From FEN-727 sp036508635 (GTDB lineage Bacteria; Actinomycetota; Geothermincolia; Fen-727; Anoxymicrobiaceae), in contig DATCGY010000060.1 of the NCBI GenBank assembly GCA_036508635.1, positions 1-20,703 of the forward strand: DNA of 20,703 bases. The letters run 5' to 3'. The notes under the pieces were generated by a model that was given only the letters and a program-made list of their open reading frames with translations, was not told the origin of the DNA and made no database searches. Of this stretch, positions 1-7,275 are shown piece after piece. Numbering within the stretch: the stretch's first letter is position 1; the number at the start of each line of letters is the position of its first letter. A program made the position numbers and the translations under genes.

Positions 1-6
1 AATAAA

Positions 7-50
7 AGACCTGACCCCTTCTTCTGCATCCCCCTTGAAAAAACAGGTCT
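7..50. repeat. Short inverted repeat, possible REP-type element end
   Basis: A perfect 7-base inverted repeat has arms agacctg at 7-13 and caggtct at 44-50, separated by 30 bases. The left arm continues into a CTGACCCC-type sequence and the right arm into CTGACC. From memory, sequences of the GGGGTCAGGTCT type occur at the ends of repeats associated with REP-type tyrosine transposases in many bacteria. No transposase is visible here and the left edge of the window cuts off any wider context. It could instead be a transcription terminator of an unseen upstream gene, although there is no T tract. Confidence 0.3.
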
Positions 51-71
51 GACCTACAAGACTTGAGGTTG

Positions 72-1160
72 ATGAAAAGAGTATTCAACAAATATGTGGC
101 AGCGGTTGTGCTGCTGGTGCTCGTGCTTGCAACGGGCGTGAAGATAAGCTCGGCGGTCGCGGAGGCGCCGGGGCGGGATTGGAACGCAAAGAGCTTGCAG
201 CGCATCGACCGCTCCCGGACGAGCTTTTCTTTCGCCGTCTTCGGCGACAACCAGAACTCCGTTAGCGTATTCGGCGACCTCATAAACAAGGTGAACGCCG
301 ACAACACATCGTTCGCTATCGACAACGGCGACCTGGTTGCCAGCGGCGACATAGTAAAGTTCAGCTTCTTCATCAACCAGGCGCGGCACCTTCGAAAACC
401 GCTCCTGACCAATATAGGCAACCACGAGCTGTACATGAACGGGCGGGGGCTCTACTACGACATCATGGGCCCGTTCTACTATTCGTTCACGGTCGGGCAG
501 GCTTATTTCATCGTGGTTGATGACGCCAATACCGTCGGGCTCGACCCGTGGCAGAAGGCGTGGCTCACATCGCAGCTGCAGAAAAGCCAGGCATTCAAGT
601 ACCGTTTCGTCTTCATGCACGTTCCGCTGTACGACACGCGCACATCCGGCTTCGGGTTGAAACATGGCCTCACGAGCCGCAGGAACGCCGGCGAGCTTAA
701 CGCGATGTTCGACGAGTACCACGTGACGATGCTCTTCGCGTCACACATACACGAGTACGACCACGGGGTCTGGGGGAAGACGCCGTACATCATCACCGGG
801 GGCGCGGGTGGCGAACTGGCAGGCACAAACCCCCAACACTACTTCTTCCACTACATCCGCGTGAGCGTCTCGCCGTCGGGAGCGCGGTACCAGGTCGTGA
901 AGCTGAAGACCCCCGGGTACAACGTGGTCGACCGCCTTGTCTACGACACGTGGCTATACCTCTACGCGTTCCTGGCTATCCATTACCTCGACATGGTCAT
1001 AGTAGTGACGTTGCTCTATCTGCTGGTCTTCGCGCTGTACACGCTTGACGAGAAGGGTATGCTCGCAAGAGTCCGGAGACCCGTCCGCAAAGACTCCGGG
1101 ACGCCGGGGGAGGGGGCTGGAAATGGTAACAATGATGGAGAAGGCATCGACGTTCATTAG
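72..1160 (+). CDS. Membrane-anchored metallophosphoesterase (calcineurin-like)
   Basis: This is a calcineurin-like phosphoesterase predicted to hydrolyse a phosphoester outside the cytoplasmic membrane; the substrate is unknown. Counting from ATG 72 (362 aa), a hydrophobic N-terminal segment spans about residues 8-26. The dinuclear metal motifs follow in order: GDNQ with D59, NGD with D87, GNHE with N117/H118, MHVP with H183, and SHIH with H225/H227. Motif I is D-x-Q rather than the usual D-x-H. A second hydrophobic stretch at about 296-323 is followed by a basic then Gly/Asn-rich tail, so the catalytic domain is probably held outside between two membrane segments. The start is uncertain: in-frame TTG codons lie at 63 and 69, and the GAGG at 65-68 is close to ATG 72. 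The 3' end overlaps the next gene by 38 bases, suggesting co-transcription. Confidence 0.85.
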   Translation: MKRVFNKYVAAVVLLVLVLATGVKISSAVAEAPGRDWNAKSLQRIDRSRTSFSFAVFGDNQNSVSVFGDLINKVNADNTSFAIDNGDLVASGDIVKFSFFINQARHLRKPLLTNIGNHELYMNGRGLYYDIMGPFYYSFTVGQAYFIVVDDANTVGLDPWQKAWLTSQLQKSQAFKYRFVFMHVPLYDTRTSGFGLKHGLTSRRNAGELNAMFDEYHVTMLFASHIHEYDHGVWGKTPYIITGGAGGELAGTNPQHYFFHYIRVSVSPSGARYQVVKLKTPGYNVVDRLVYDTWLYLYAFLAIHYLDMVIVVTLLYLLVFALYTLDEKGMLARVRRPVRKDSGTPGEGAGNGNNDGEGIDVH

Positions 1161-2016
1161 CCGGGGGACACCGTGCGTCGGCACGCTCTATCTTCCCGAG
1201 GGCGAGAGGCCTCCCGTCGTAGTAATGGCGCACGGCTTCGGGGCGGAGAGGGTGTTCAGGTTGCCCGCTTACGCCGAGCGTTTTGTGGCAAGGGGTCTCG
1301 CGGTCTTCCTCTTCGACTACAGGAATTTCGGCGACAGCTCGGGGCAACCGAGAAACCTCGTGAGCCCCCGCCGTCACATCCAGGATTGGGGCGCCGCGAT
1401 CGAACATGTCAGGGGAATGCGTGAGGTTGACGGCGGGCGCATGGGCCTTTGGGGGACGTCTTTCAGCGGTGGCCACGTGATGGTCGCCGCCGCGAAGTTC
1501 CCACCTGTGCGGGCCGTGGTCTCACAGGTGCCTTTTGTTGACGGGCTGGCCGTCGCAATACACTTCAAGCCCGGCTTCGTGCTGCAAGCCACGTATCACG
1601 CGTTGCGCGACGCGTTCAGGATGGTGACATTTCGCTCTCCGCATAACGTCCCGGTAATCGCAAGGCCTGATTCTTTCGGGTTGATGAACACCCCGGATGC
1701 TTTCGATGGTGCGATGGCGCTCGTGCCGGAGGGCATGACGTGGAAGAACTTCGCTCCCGCGAGGATCAGCATCACTCTTCCGCTATACCGCCCGACAATG
1801 TATGCGGCCCGTATCGACTGTCCGGTCCTGGTGATAGGTGCGGACAAAGATACGCTGGTTCCTCAGTCGTCGGTCAGAAGAGCGGTTGCAAAGATGAAGG
1901 ACGCCGAGATGGTATCCCGCCAGGTCGGTCACTTCGATGTATACGTAGGTGAGGAGTTCGAGCAGGTTGTTGAGTTGCAGGCGGAGTTCCTCGCAAGAAA
2001 CCTCCTGAACGCCTGA
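1123..2016 (+). CDS. Alpha/beta hydrolase (dienelactone hydrolase/S15-like)
   Basis: A serine hydrolase of the alpha/beta fold, 297 aa from ATG 1123, probably an esterase or acyl hydrolase acting in the cytoplasm (no signal peptide seen). The oxyanion strand motif MAHGFG is at 35-40. The nucleophile elbow reads WGTSFSGG at 110-117, so S113 aligns with the Ser of GxSYGG elbows, but position +2 is Ser instead of Gly; S115 is the alternative nucleophile. GADKDTLVP supplies the acid (D243 or D241) and VGHFD the His (H270). The start was chosen because GGAGG at 1109-1113 lies 9 bases upstream; an in-frame upstream extension to 1045 lies within the phosphoesterase gene and shows no domain. Substrate is not predictable. 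The 38-base overlap with the upstream gene implies a two-gene operon. Confidence 0.85.
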   Translation: MVTMMEKASTFISRGTPCVGTLYLPEGERPPVVVMAHGFGAERVFRLPAYAERFVARGLAVFLFDYRNFGDSSGQPRNLVSPRRHIQDWGAAIEHVRGMREVDGGRMGLWGTSFSGGHVMVAAAKFPPVRAVVSQVPFVDGLAVAIHFKPGFVLQATYHALRDAFRMVTFRSPHNVPVIARPDSFGLMNTPDAFDGAMALVPEGMTWKNFAPARISITLPLYRPTMYAARIDCPVLVIGADKDTLVPQSSVRRAVAKMKDAEMVSRQVGHFDVYVGEEFEQVVELQAEFLARNLLNA

Positions 2017-2033
2017 AACATTCGGGCTCGCCG

Positions 2034-2717
2034 CTAAGTCGAGATCTTCGACAGTTTGGCTGCGGGGAACGGTTTGCCGTGGCCGGGGTATATCGTCCTC
2101 AGGTCCATTGATTTGAGCTTCGCGACGCTGCTCAGAAGCTCGTCACGGTCGGCAATGAAAGGACTTATCCCGGGCTTGAACATGTTCGACACTGTGTCAC
2201 CGGATATCATATCGCCGTCGCTCGTCAGGATACCGAGGGAGCCGGGCGTATGCCCCGGGAGGAACACGATACTGGCATCGACCCCGTATTCTTCGAGGCT
2301 CTGCCCGTCGGTCAAGAAGATATCCGGTTTGAACTTCTCGAACTCGGGCCTGTCTTTGCGCCTTGTGTTCAGCCACATGATGAACCTGCCCAACCTGCTG
2401 GTATCGCGCTTTAGCGGTGTGCCCGTCTCGGCCATCGGGGCATCACCCTGGTGCATGGCGATCCTGGCACCGTATCGCTTCTGCAGCTTCGCGCAGCCAC
2501 CCGTGTGGTCGAAGTCCCCATGTGTTATCACCACGAGCTTCAACCTTTCCGGAAGCGCGCCCGCGGACTTCAGTGCGGCCTCGAGGTCATCCCAGGAGTC
2601 CGGGAAGCCCGTGTCCACGAGCACGAACCCATCACCGGCGCTCAACAGGTAGGCATTCACCATGCCCAGTTTTATCGGCGCTACTTTCTCGCTCACGTTC
2701 ACCCCCGCATCACGCAA
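2034..2717 (-). CDS. MBL-fold metallo-hydrolase
   Basis: A metallo-beta-lactamase-fold hydrolase of 227 aa, cytoplasmic, substrate unknown. The metal motif is THGDFDHTGG, that is H66-G-D68-F-D70-H71, where the second His of the usual HxHxDH is Asp. The remaining ligands are present: GHTPGS with H156, SGDTV with D174 and PGHG with H213. The family includes glyoxalase II-like and lactonase-like enzymes; no specificity residue settles which. The start used is TTG 2717, preceded by AAGGAAG three bases upstream; a GTG a few codons in is an alternative, and no ATG is well placed. It is the last gene of the minus-strand run, 22 bases after the M24 gene, and converges with the hydrolase gene across 17 bases. 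Confidence 0.82.
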   Translation of the reverse strand: MRDAGVNVSEKVAPIKLGMVNAYLLSAGDGFVLVDTGFPDSWDDLEAALKSAGALPERLKLVVITHGDFDHTGGCAKLQKRYGARIAMHQGDAPMAETGTPLKRDTSRLGRFIMWLNTRRKDRPEFEKFKPDIFLTDGQSLEEYGVDASIVFLPGHTPGSLGILTSDGDMISGDTVSNMFKPGISPFIADRDELLSSVAKLKSMDLRTIYPGHGKPFPAAKLSKIST

Positions 2718-2739
2718 TGCTTCCTTGATCCAGCACTGC

Positions 2740-3963
2740 CTACTCGATCTCTTCGATTGAGAGAGGGTATTTGGAGGTAAGCTCGCAGTCGTCTTTGTTT
2801 ATCACTATGGGGTTCTCATAACGGAAACCGACGCCATCCTCATTGGCGGCGTACTGCATTGCCAGGATGACCATCTCGTTTTCCTGGTAAACGTGGTCCG
2901 GGTCGGTCCAGTACGGGATGGGCACGTCCATCTTCGCGCCCACGCGCCATTCGTCGCCGAACAGACCGATGCCGTGCTCGACGCCGGGCAGGATGAAGTC
3001 GGAACAACCACGGTCCTCCGCGAACTGCCCGAGGTCGGTGATGAGACCACCCGGGGTAGCGCCCGCCATATACCGGTCCGCCACGAACTGGACGCAGGCT
3101 ATGAAGTTATCCGCGTGCCAGCGCTGACGGTCGGTAGCCGGGGCCAGGAGGTAGTTGTGTGAGTGGTCCCCAAGCGCCAGCTTGAACATCCCGTGGAGAT
3201 CGAACATGAGAGGCTCGCCGGCGGCGAACTCCTTGACGGTGGGAGGCGTGCAGGCCCCGAGGCCCGTTCGCCAACCGCTGGATATCTCGTTCAAGCCCGC
3301 GAAGTTCCACTCAGAGACGCTACCCTCACGGCGCATCGCGAGCGCGGCTATTCCCCCGAGCTCCGTCTCCGTCATCCCCTTCCAGCCGTCGTTCTCGATC
3401 GCGGCGCGCGCGGCGGCATGGCCGGCGTCCACGATGCGCCCGGCCTCGCGGAAGCGGTTCATCGTTCCTTCGTCCTTGATAAGGGAGGCGTGGTCGACGA
3501 CGTCGTGGGAGTTGATGAACTCAAAGTCGGGTAGGGCGTCACGGAACGCCTGGTACTCGTAGTGTGTCATCCATCCCTCGGCGGTATACGTGGCCATACC
3601 GGTCTCGTACCCGAGCCGGCCTTTGTCGAGGCCGAGCTCATCTTCGAGATAGTACTTTATCGACTCGACCTGGTCCGCCCCGCCGGCGCCGAAGTAGGCG
3701 CGCACGTGGTCTTCGTCCATCCACGTCTCGCTGAGGACCCTGGCGGCGTCTATGACAAAGGTGAATAGCGTCGGCTCGCCCTCCGCGGGGATTATCATGA
3801 AGCTGCGCCACGGGACGAAGGCGTCCACGATGAAGCTCATCGTCCGGATGCGTGAGCCCAGGTACACGTCGAGGCCGCGCTCGCCCATGAGCGCCTGGAT
3901 ATCCTTGATACGCTTCCGTATGTCTACCTTGAACAGGTCGCTTGCGGTGTCTGCAACCGTCAT
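2740..3963 (-). CDS. M24 family metallopeptidase / creatinase-like protein
   Basis: A pita-bread-fold enzyme of 407 aa with an N-terminal creatinase-type domain (about 10-155) and a C-terminal M24 catalytic domain (about 165-405). All five dinuclear metal ligands can be placed: D255 (MFDLHG), D266 (LGDHSH, 11 residues on), H330 (GVEHGIG), E363 (ENEMVI) and E383 (RYENPIV). The likeliest activity is Xaa-Pro dipeptidase-like cleavage, but the same fold includes creatinases and the DMSP lyase DddP, so substrate is open. ATG 3963 is preferred because GGGGTGA lies five bases upstream; GTG 3972 is in frame and would add three residues. The neighbours are an SCP2-like gene 15 bases upstream and an MBL-fold gene 22 bases downstream, so the three are probably co-transcribed. 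Confidence 0.85.
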   Translation of the reverse strand: MTVADTASDLFKVDIRKRIKDIQALMGERGLDVYLGSRIRTMSFIVDAFVPWRSFMIIPAEGEPTLFTFVIDAARVLSETWMDEDHVRAYFGAGGADQVESIKYYLEDELGLDKGRLGYETGMATYTAEGWMTHYEYQAFRDALPDFEFINSHDVVDHASLIKDEGTMNRFREAGRIVDAGHAAARAAIENDGWKGMTETELGGIAALAMRREGSVSEWNFAGLNEISSGWRTGLGACTPPTVKEFAAGEPLMFDLHGMFKLALGDHSHNYLLAPATDRQRWHADNFIACVQFVADRYMAGATPGGLITDLGQFAEDRGCSDFILPGVEHGIGLFGDEWRVGAKMDVPIPYWTDPDHVYQENEMVILAMQYAANEDGVGFRYENPIVINKDDCELTSKYPLSIEEIE

Positions 3964-3978
3964 CTCTTTCACCCCATT

Positions 3979-4377
3979 TCAATAATCGGCGGGAATGGTG
4001 GCCAGTACCTTGTTGAGCTTGTCCACCATGGGCGCGAGCCGCAGCGCCTTGGCCATGTGGCCGCGAAGCGAGATCTTGCGCCCCGTCAGCGCCTTTACAG
4101 CGCCGAGCTCCCCGCGCGATATTTTCGCGAACGTCTCGTAGTCGGCAATTATCTTAAACTCCGCCTTCGGCGGCTCCCCCTCGCCGACCTCGAATTTTGT
4201 TATGACACCGTCTTCGAGCGCGACGAGGAGGTATTTGTCCGTCCCGTCGGGGGTGTTCTGGTAGATGTTGGTCATGGAGCTGGTCATCCGGTTCATCTTC
4301 TCGGGGCTGAGCTGTTCGTTGAGTCGCTTGCGGGCCTCTTCGACCCACTCGGGGCTCAGGTATTTCACGTTGGCCAT
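3979..4377 (-). CDS. SCP2 sterol-binding-like domain protein
   Basis: A 132-aa single-domain cytoplasmic protein with the pattern of SCP2-type lipid-binding domains. A helical N-terminus (SPEWVEEARKRLNEQ) is followed by beta strands around LLVALEDG, ITKFEVG and AEFKIIADYETF. A short helix carries the KISRGELGAVKALTGRKI segment typical of the family (a G-x2-A-x2-G-type turn before a strand), and the protein ends in a helix with LAPMVDKLNKVL. Such proteins bind acyl-CoAs or other hydrophobic ligands in a tunnel; no enzyme activity is implied. ATG 4377 was chosen because AAAGGAG lies six bases upstream; the 14-codon in-frame extension to 4419 has no support. Its close linkage to the M24 and MBL genes suggests a shared hydrophobic substrate, which is inference. 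Confidence 0.75.
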   Translation of the reverse strand: MANVKYLSPEWVEEARKRLNEQLSPEKMNRMTSSMTNIYQNTPDGTDKYLLVALEDGVITKFEVGEGEPPKAEFKIIADYETFAKISRGELGAVKALTGRKISLRGHMAKALRLAPMVDKLNKVLATIPADY

Positions 4378-4461
4378 CGCGAACTCCTTTCTCTGGCTAT
4401 CCAGGGACTTCTTCGTCATAGCACCGCGTACCCCTACGCGCCTTCCTCGAGGTGGAGGGGA

Positions 4462-5187
4462 TTAGATTGATGGTTTGTCGTCGCAGTGGAGGTCGGCGGG
4501 TTGCTGGGAGAGGTCGGATTCGACCGAGCCGTCTCGCAGGGTGACGATGCGACGGGTATAACCGGCGACCATGGGGTCGTGTGTGACTATCGCGAATGTC
4601 TGGTTGAGCTTGTCGTTCAGCTCGCGCATCACCTCGATGATCCGGCACGTGTTGACCGTGTCCAGCTCGCCCGTCGGTTCGTCGGCGAGCACGAGGGAGG
4701 GGTTCGTGATAAGCGCCCTGGCGATGGCGACCCTTTGACGCTCCCCGCCCGAGAGCTGTGAGGGCCTGCTCTTGGACCTGTTGCTGAGGCCTACCAGGTC
4801 GAGAGCCTCCTTCGCCCTCCGCTCGCGCTCGTGGCTGGCGACCTTCAGATACCTCAGGGGCAAGATGACGTTTTCGAAAGCGTTCAGGACGGGCAGCAGG
4901 TTGAAGTCCTGGAACACAAAACCCACCTTCTCACGCCTGATCCGCGTCAGCTCTTTCTCGTTGAGCCCCTGCGTGTCGTCTCCGTCGATGAAGACGTGGC
5001 CCGACGTCGGCACGTCGAGGCAGCCGATAAGGTTGAGCAGGGTCGACTTGCCCGAGCCCGATGGCCCGACTATCGCGAGGAACTCACCCTTTTCGACGGA
5101 CAGGTCTATTCCGTTGACCGCCCTGACCTCCTCGGTGCCGCCTTCAGCGTATATCTTGGCGAGGTTTTCCAAAACGACGTTTGCCAT
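4462..5187 (-). CDS. ABC transporter ATPase, MacB/LolD type
   Basis: The ATP-hydrolysing subunit (241 aa) of a MacB/LolD-type ABC system that would energise the adjacent permease. Visible motifs are Walker A GPSGSGKST at 41-49, the Q-loop VFQDFNLLP with Q93, the signature LSGGERQ at 145-151, Walker B LVLADE at 165-170 followed by PTGELD, and the H-loop THD with H203. Length and motif spacing are normal, apart from an acidic/polar tail after about residue 225. Its GGAGG ribosome binding site lies in the last codons of the permease gene, and only three bases separate that stop from this ATG, so translation is probably coupled. The mechanotransmission class exports peptides, lipids or lipoproteins; the cargo is not predictable here. 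Confidence 0.93.
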   Translation of the reverse strand: MANVVLENLAKIYAEGGTEEVRAVNGIDLSVEKGEFLAIVGPSGSGKSTLLNLIGCLDVPTSGHVFIDGDDTQGLNEKELTRIRREKVGFVFQDFNLLPVLNAFENVILPLRYLKVASHERERRAKEALDLVGLSNRSKSRPSQLSGGERQRVAIARALITNPSLVLADEPTGELDTVNTCRIIEVMRELNDKLNQTFAIVTHDPMVAGYTRRIVTLRDGSVESDLSQQPADLHCDDKPSI

Positions 5188-5190
5188 CTC

Positions 5191-6351
5191 TCAATCCTCC
5201 CTGAGTGATTCGACGGGCCTGAGCCTGGACGCCCTGAGCGCGGGGAATATTCCGGCCAGGGTCCCGAGCACCGTGGCGAATATCACGGGACCGATGACCA
5301 CCAGCCAGCTTATGGCGAAAACTGTCACGTTGTTCGACTTCGTCGCGTCGTTGAGCAACAAGATGGCCAGAAGCCCGACGCCCATCCCGATGAGCCCTCC
5401 CAACAATCCGATCACCGAGGACTCCAGCAGGTACTCGCCGAGGATGGTGCGCGTGTCGGCGCCGATCGCCCGCTTGAGGCCGATCTCTTTCGTGCGCTCC
5501 GAAACCGACATGACCATGGTGTTGATAATGGAGAGTCCACCGACGACGAGGGCGATGAACGCGATGCCGAACAGGATGGCGTTGAATATCAGGCTGAACT
5601 GGGATATCTGTTTCTCGGCTTCCTTCGGGGAGATCACCCTGACGCCCGAAACCTGCCTGGAGATCCTGTTGGCGACGACCTCCGGGTTTGCGCCCTTGTC
5701 CCAGGTCGCGTAGATGACGCTGGTAATCGGCTGGCCCCTGGTTATGAACGGGTTGGCTTTGAAGAAAAGCTCGAGGGCGTCCTTGTAAGAGACGAAGGCG
5801 AATGTATCCGGTGCCGCCAGCGTCGGCTGCAATATTCCGACCACCTCGAACTGCTGGCCTCTCAGGTCCACCGTACCGCCGACCTGCGCTCCGAGCTTGT
5901 TTGCGAGCGTCGAGCCGAGCAGCACCTTTCCCTTGTCCCCACCGGTAAGGCCGCGGCCTTTATCCACGTGGAGCTGTTTCAGGAGGTCCTGAGAGCGAGA
6001 CAGGTCGAGCCCGATGATAAGATCCGGCGCTCCGAATGAGAACGTCTGCGAACCTTTCACCAGCAGCCCGATGCCCGCGATCGCCTCTTTTACGCCGGGG
6101 ACTTTTTGTACCTCTTCCACCTTGGAGAGAGTGAAGAACTGGTTCTCACCACCGCCGAAAAGGCTGCCGCCGGTAGGCACGATGGAGATGGAGTTTGTGA
6201 ACCAGCTCTTGGCCCCCTTCACCTGCTGGGTGAGCCTCGCGGAGAGGCCGCCGAGCACGGTCAGCGCAAATATGCCGACTACGATCCCAAAGACCGTCAG
6301 GAACGTTCGAGCCTTGCGCCGCCACATGTTTCTCAAGATGACTTTGAGCAT
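5191..6351 (-). CDS. MacB/FtsX-type ABC transporter permease
   Basis: The membrane subunit (386 aa) paired with the ATPase encoded directly downstream. A first membrane helix lies at about 15-37 after the basic start (RNMWRRKARTF). A large extracytoplasmic MacB-PCD-type domain spans about 40-255. Three more helices follow at about 260-285, 310-340 and 345-372, with the FtsX-typical cytoplasmic segment SERTKEIGLKRAIGA between helices 2 and 3. The protein ends in the family-typical ALRASRLRPVESLRED. This four-helix topology is that of MacB/LolC-type mechanotransmission transporters rather than importers. No periplasmic adaptor (HlyD-like) is encoded next to it, fitting a monoderm or a stand-alone exporter. 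The GGGAGG ribosome binding site ends only three bases before ATG 6351. Confidence 0.92.
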   Translation of the reverse strand: MLKVILRNMWRRKARTFLTVFGIVVGIFALTVLGGLSARLTQQVKGAKSWFTNSISIVPTGGSLFGGGENQFFTLSKVEEVQKVPGVKEAIAGIGLLVKGSQTFSFGAPDLIIGLDLSRSQDLLKQLHVDKGRGLTGGDKGKVLLGSTLANKLGAQVGGTVDLRGQQFEVVGILQPTLAAPDTFAFVSYKDALELFFKANPFITRGQPITSVIYATWDKGANPEVVANRISRQVSGVRVISPKEAEKQISQFSLIFNAILFGIAFIALVVGGLSIINTMVMSVSERTKEIGLKRAIGADTRTILGEYLLESSVIGLLGGLIGMGVGLLAILLLNDATKSNNVTVFAISWLVVIGPVIFATVLGTLAGIFPALRASRLRPVESLRED

Positions 6352-6395
6352 GTGCCTCCCTTTCCCCGGGCCGGTGATTCAAGATATCGGGAAGA

Positions 6396-6411
6396 CGGCG
6401 CCTGCGCGCCG
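6396..6411 (-). terminator. GC-rich hairpin downstream of korB (possible terminator)
   Basis: A perfect 6-bp stem cggcgc/gcgccg closes a 4-base loop in the 72-base gap between korB and the permease gene. Only a weak U-containing stretch follows on the minus-strand transcript, so it may be an attenuator or a weak terminator. It may mark the boundary between a korAB unit and the transporter unit. Confidence 0.35.
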
Positions 6412-6423
6412 CGGCGTTGCGCC

Positions 6424-7275
6424 TCAGTAGAGCTCCCGGACCGTTTCCCGCAGCCTCTCGGGCTCGAAAGGCCGCTGGACAAGCGGCGCCCCCGCCAGAG
6501 CCGGCACCTTCTCCTCGTAGGTTAACCGTTCGTCGATGTAGAGCACTCCCGTCGGTATCCGGTCACCGAACTCGAGGGAGCGTTCGTACGCTTTCAGCCG
6601 GTCACGCGGGTCGTATTCACTCTCGAGCTTGTATACCCTTTCTCTATACCACTGGTATGTATTCAACTTGTTGAACGAGACGCACGGCTGAAATATGTCG
6701 ACCAGGCAGAAGCCGCTGTGGCGAAACGCCTCTACCATGATCGAGGCAAGCTGGTCGGTATCGGCCGAGTAGGCGCGCGCCACAAAGCTGCACCCCATCG
6801 CTATCGCGACCGCGACCGGATTGAGCTCGGCGGAAAGCACGCCGAACGGTTGGACTGGCGTCTTCATGCCCGTGAGGCTGGTCGGCGAAGCCTGGCCTTT
6901 CGTCAGGCCGTATACCTGGTTATCGTGCACGAAGAGCTTTACGTTGATGTTGCGGCGCATCGCGTGGAGCCAGTGGTTGCCTCCCTCCCCATAGCAGTCC
7001 CCGTCCCCGGCGAACGCAACCACCGGCATGCCGTGGTTGGCAAGCCTGATGCCGGTTGCAACGGGGAGGGTTCGGCCGTGCAGGCCGTTGAAGGTGTTGC
7101 AGTTCGTGTAGTGCGGGAACTTGCCCGACTGTCCGATGCCGGATACCGCGATGAGCTGGTGCGGTTCCCACTGCAGCTCCTCCATCGCCTTTCTGAACGC
7201 CCTCAGGATACCGAAGTTCCCGCACCCGGGGCACCAGGCGGGCTTCTGTCCCACCCACTTGTCAGAGGTAGACAT
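6424..7275 (-). CDS. korB: 2-oxoacid:ferredoxin oxidoreductase subunit beta
   Basis: The thiamine pyrophosphate-binding beta chain (283 aa) of a ferredoxin-dependent 2-oxoacid oxidoreductase. Working with KorA, it would decarboxylate a 2-oxoacid with CoA to give acyl-CoA, CO2 and reduced ferredoxin. CPGCG at 15-19 supplies two iron-sulfur cysteines (C15, C18), and further candidates are C59 in TNCNTFNG and C198 in QPCVSFN. The TPP/Mg motif is GDGDCYGEGGNHW from residue 91. ATG 7275 was chosen because GGAGG lies six bases upstream; it overlaps the korA stop by 14 bases, a typical coupled arrangement. The substrate (2-oxoglutarate, pyruvate or a branched-chain 2-oxoacid) cannot be set from sequence alone; the symbol reflects the two-subunit Kor-type organisation. 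Confidence 0.88.
   Translation of the reverse strand: MSTSDKWVGQKPAWCPGCGNFGILRAFRKAMEELQWEPHQLIAVSGIGQSGKFPHYTNCNTFNGLHGRTLPVATGIRLANHGMPVVAFAGDGDCYGEGGNHWLHAMRRNINVKLFVHDNQVYGLTKGQASPTSLTGMKTPVQPFGVLSAELNPVAVAIAMGCSFVARAYSADTDQLASIMVEAFRHSGFCLVDIFQPCVSFNKLNTYQWYRERVYKLESEYDPRDRLKAYERSLEFGDRIPTGVLYIDERLTYEEKVPALAGAPLVQRPFEPERLRETVRELY

Noticed and set aside
4772..5713. A 313-codon plus-strand open frame opposite the ABC transporter genes
   Set aside because: Ser/Arg/Pro-rich shadow of the ATPase and permease genes, with no ribosome binding site or domain.
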